Source of the DNA: Hydractinia symbiolongicarpus
Lineage: Eukaryota > Cnidaria > Hydrozoa > Anthoathecata > Hydractiniidae
Assembly (NCBI RefSeq): GCF_029227915.1
Contig: NC_079883.1
Coordinates: 12,276,001-12,340,000, forward strand
Reading direction: 5' to 3'
DNA: 64,000 nt
Positions 63,974 through 64,000 of this stretch are shown piece after piece (positions within the stretch are counted from its first letter, which is position 1; each line of letters begins with the position of its first letter). Both the position numbers and the translations under genes were made by a program. The notes below the pieces were generated by a model. That model was not told the DNA's origin and searched no databases. It saw nothing but the letters and a program-made list of their open reading frames with translations.

Positions 63974-64000
63974 CGACCCTGCCAGGAGTCGAACCTGGAA
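63974..64000 (-). tRNA. tRNA-Arg, copy 5, partial
   Basis: Only the 3' 27 nt (T-arm and acceptor 3' strand) lie inside the window. Sequence matches copy 1. Confidence 0.9.

Overview
The window is eukaryotic, most likely an invertebrate animal. It is a mixed tandem locus joining genes for translation (5S rRNA, tRNA-Arg), splicing (U1 and U2 snRNA) and chromatin (all five replication-dependent histones). The histones are intronless, end in the metazoan 3' stem-loop instead of a poly(A) signal, and include a lysine-rich metazoan-type H1. I cannot resolve the phylum from sequence alone.

Layout. Positions 1-42996 hold a head-to-tail array of ~625-bp units, each with one 5S gene on + (68 complete and one cut by the window edge). 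Each unit except the last also carries, on -, the 3' half (nt 83-165) of a U1 snRNA gene. From the last of these 5S genes (42445) the unit grows to ~5.87 kb: 5S(+), complete U1(-), U2(-), tRNA-Arg-ACG(-), H1(+), H3(-), H4(+), H2B(-), H2A(+), then the next 5S. Three such long units are present (42445-48307, 48308-54181, 54182-60046). A fourth (60047 onward) is rearranged: just upstream of its H3 the sequence jumps into a second U2-tRNA block that runs off the right edge.

The short unit looks like a long unit that has lost ~5.24 kb between the middle of U1 and the H2A 3' flank, and was then amplified. The sequence on both sides of the junction is essentially the same in both unit types, and U1 is complete only in the long unit. 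Shared substitutions show higher-order duplications of 2, 3 and 5 units inside the 5S array.

Function. H3/H4 and H2B/H2A are divergent pairs with shared promoter regions. H1 and H3 have E2F-like sites. U1 and U2 share a 14-bp proximal-element-like motif at about -55. The tRNA-Arg (anticodon ACG) reads the CGT/CGC/CGA codons that dominate H4. Unit 1 has decayed most (frameshifted H3, H4 G99V, variant U2, weakened H3 stem-loop). Unit 2 has the cleanest core histones.
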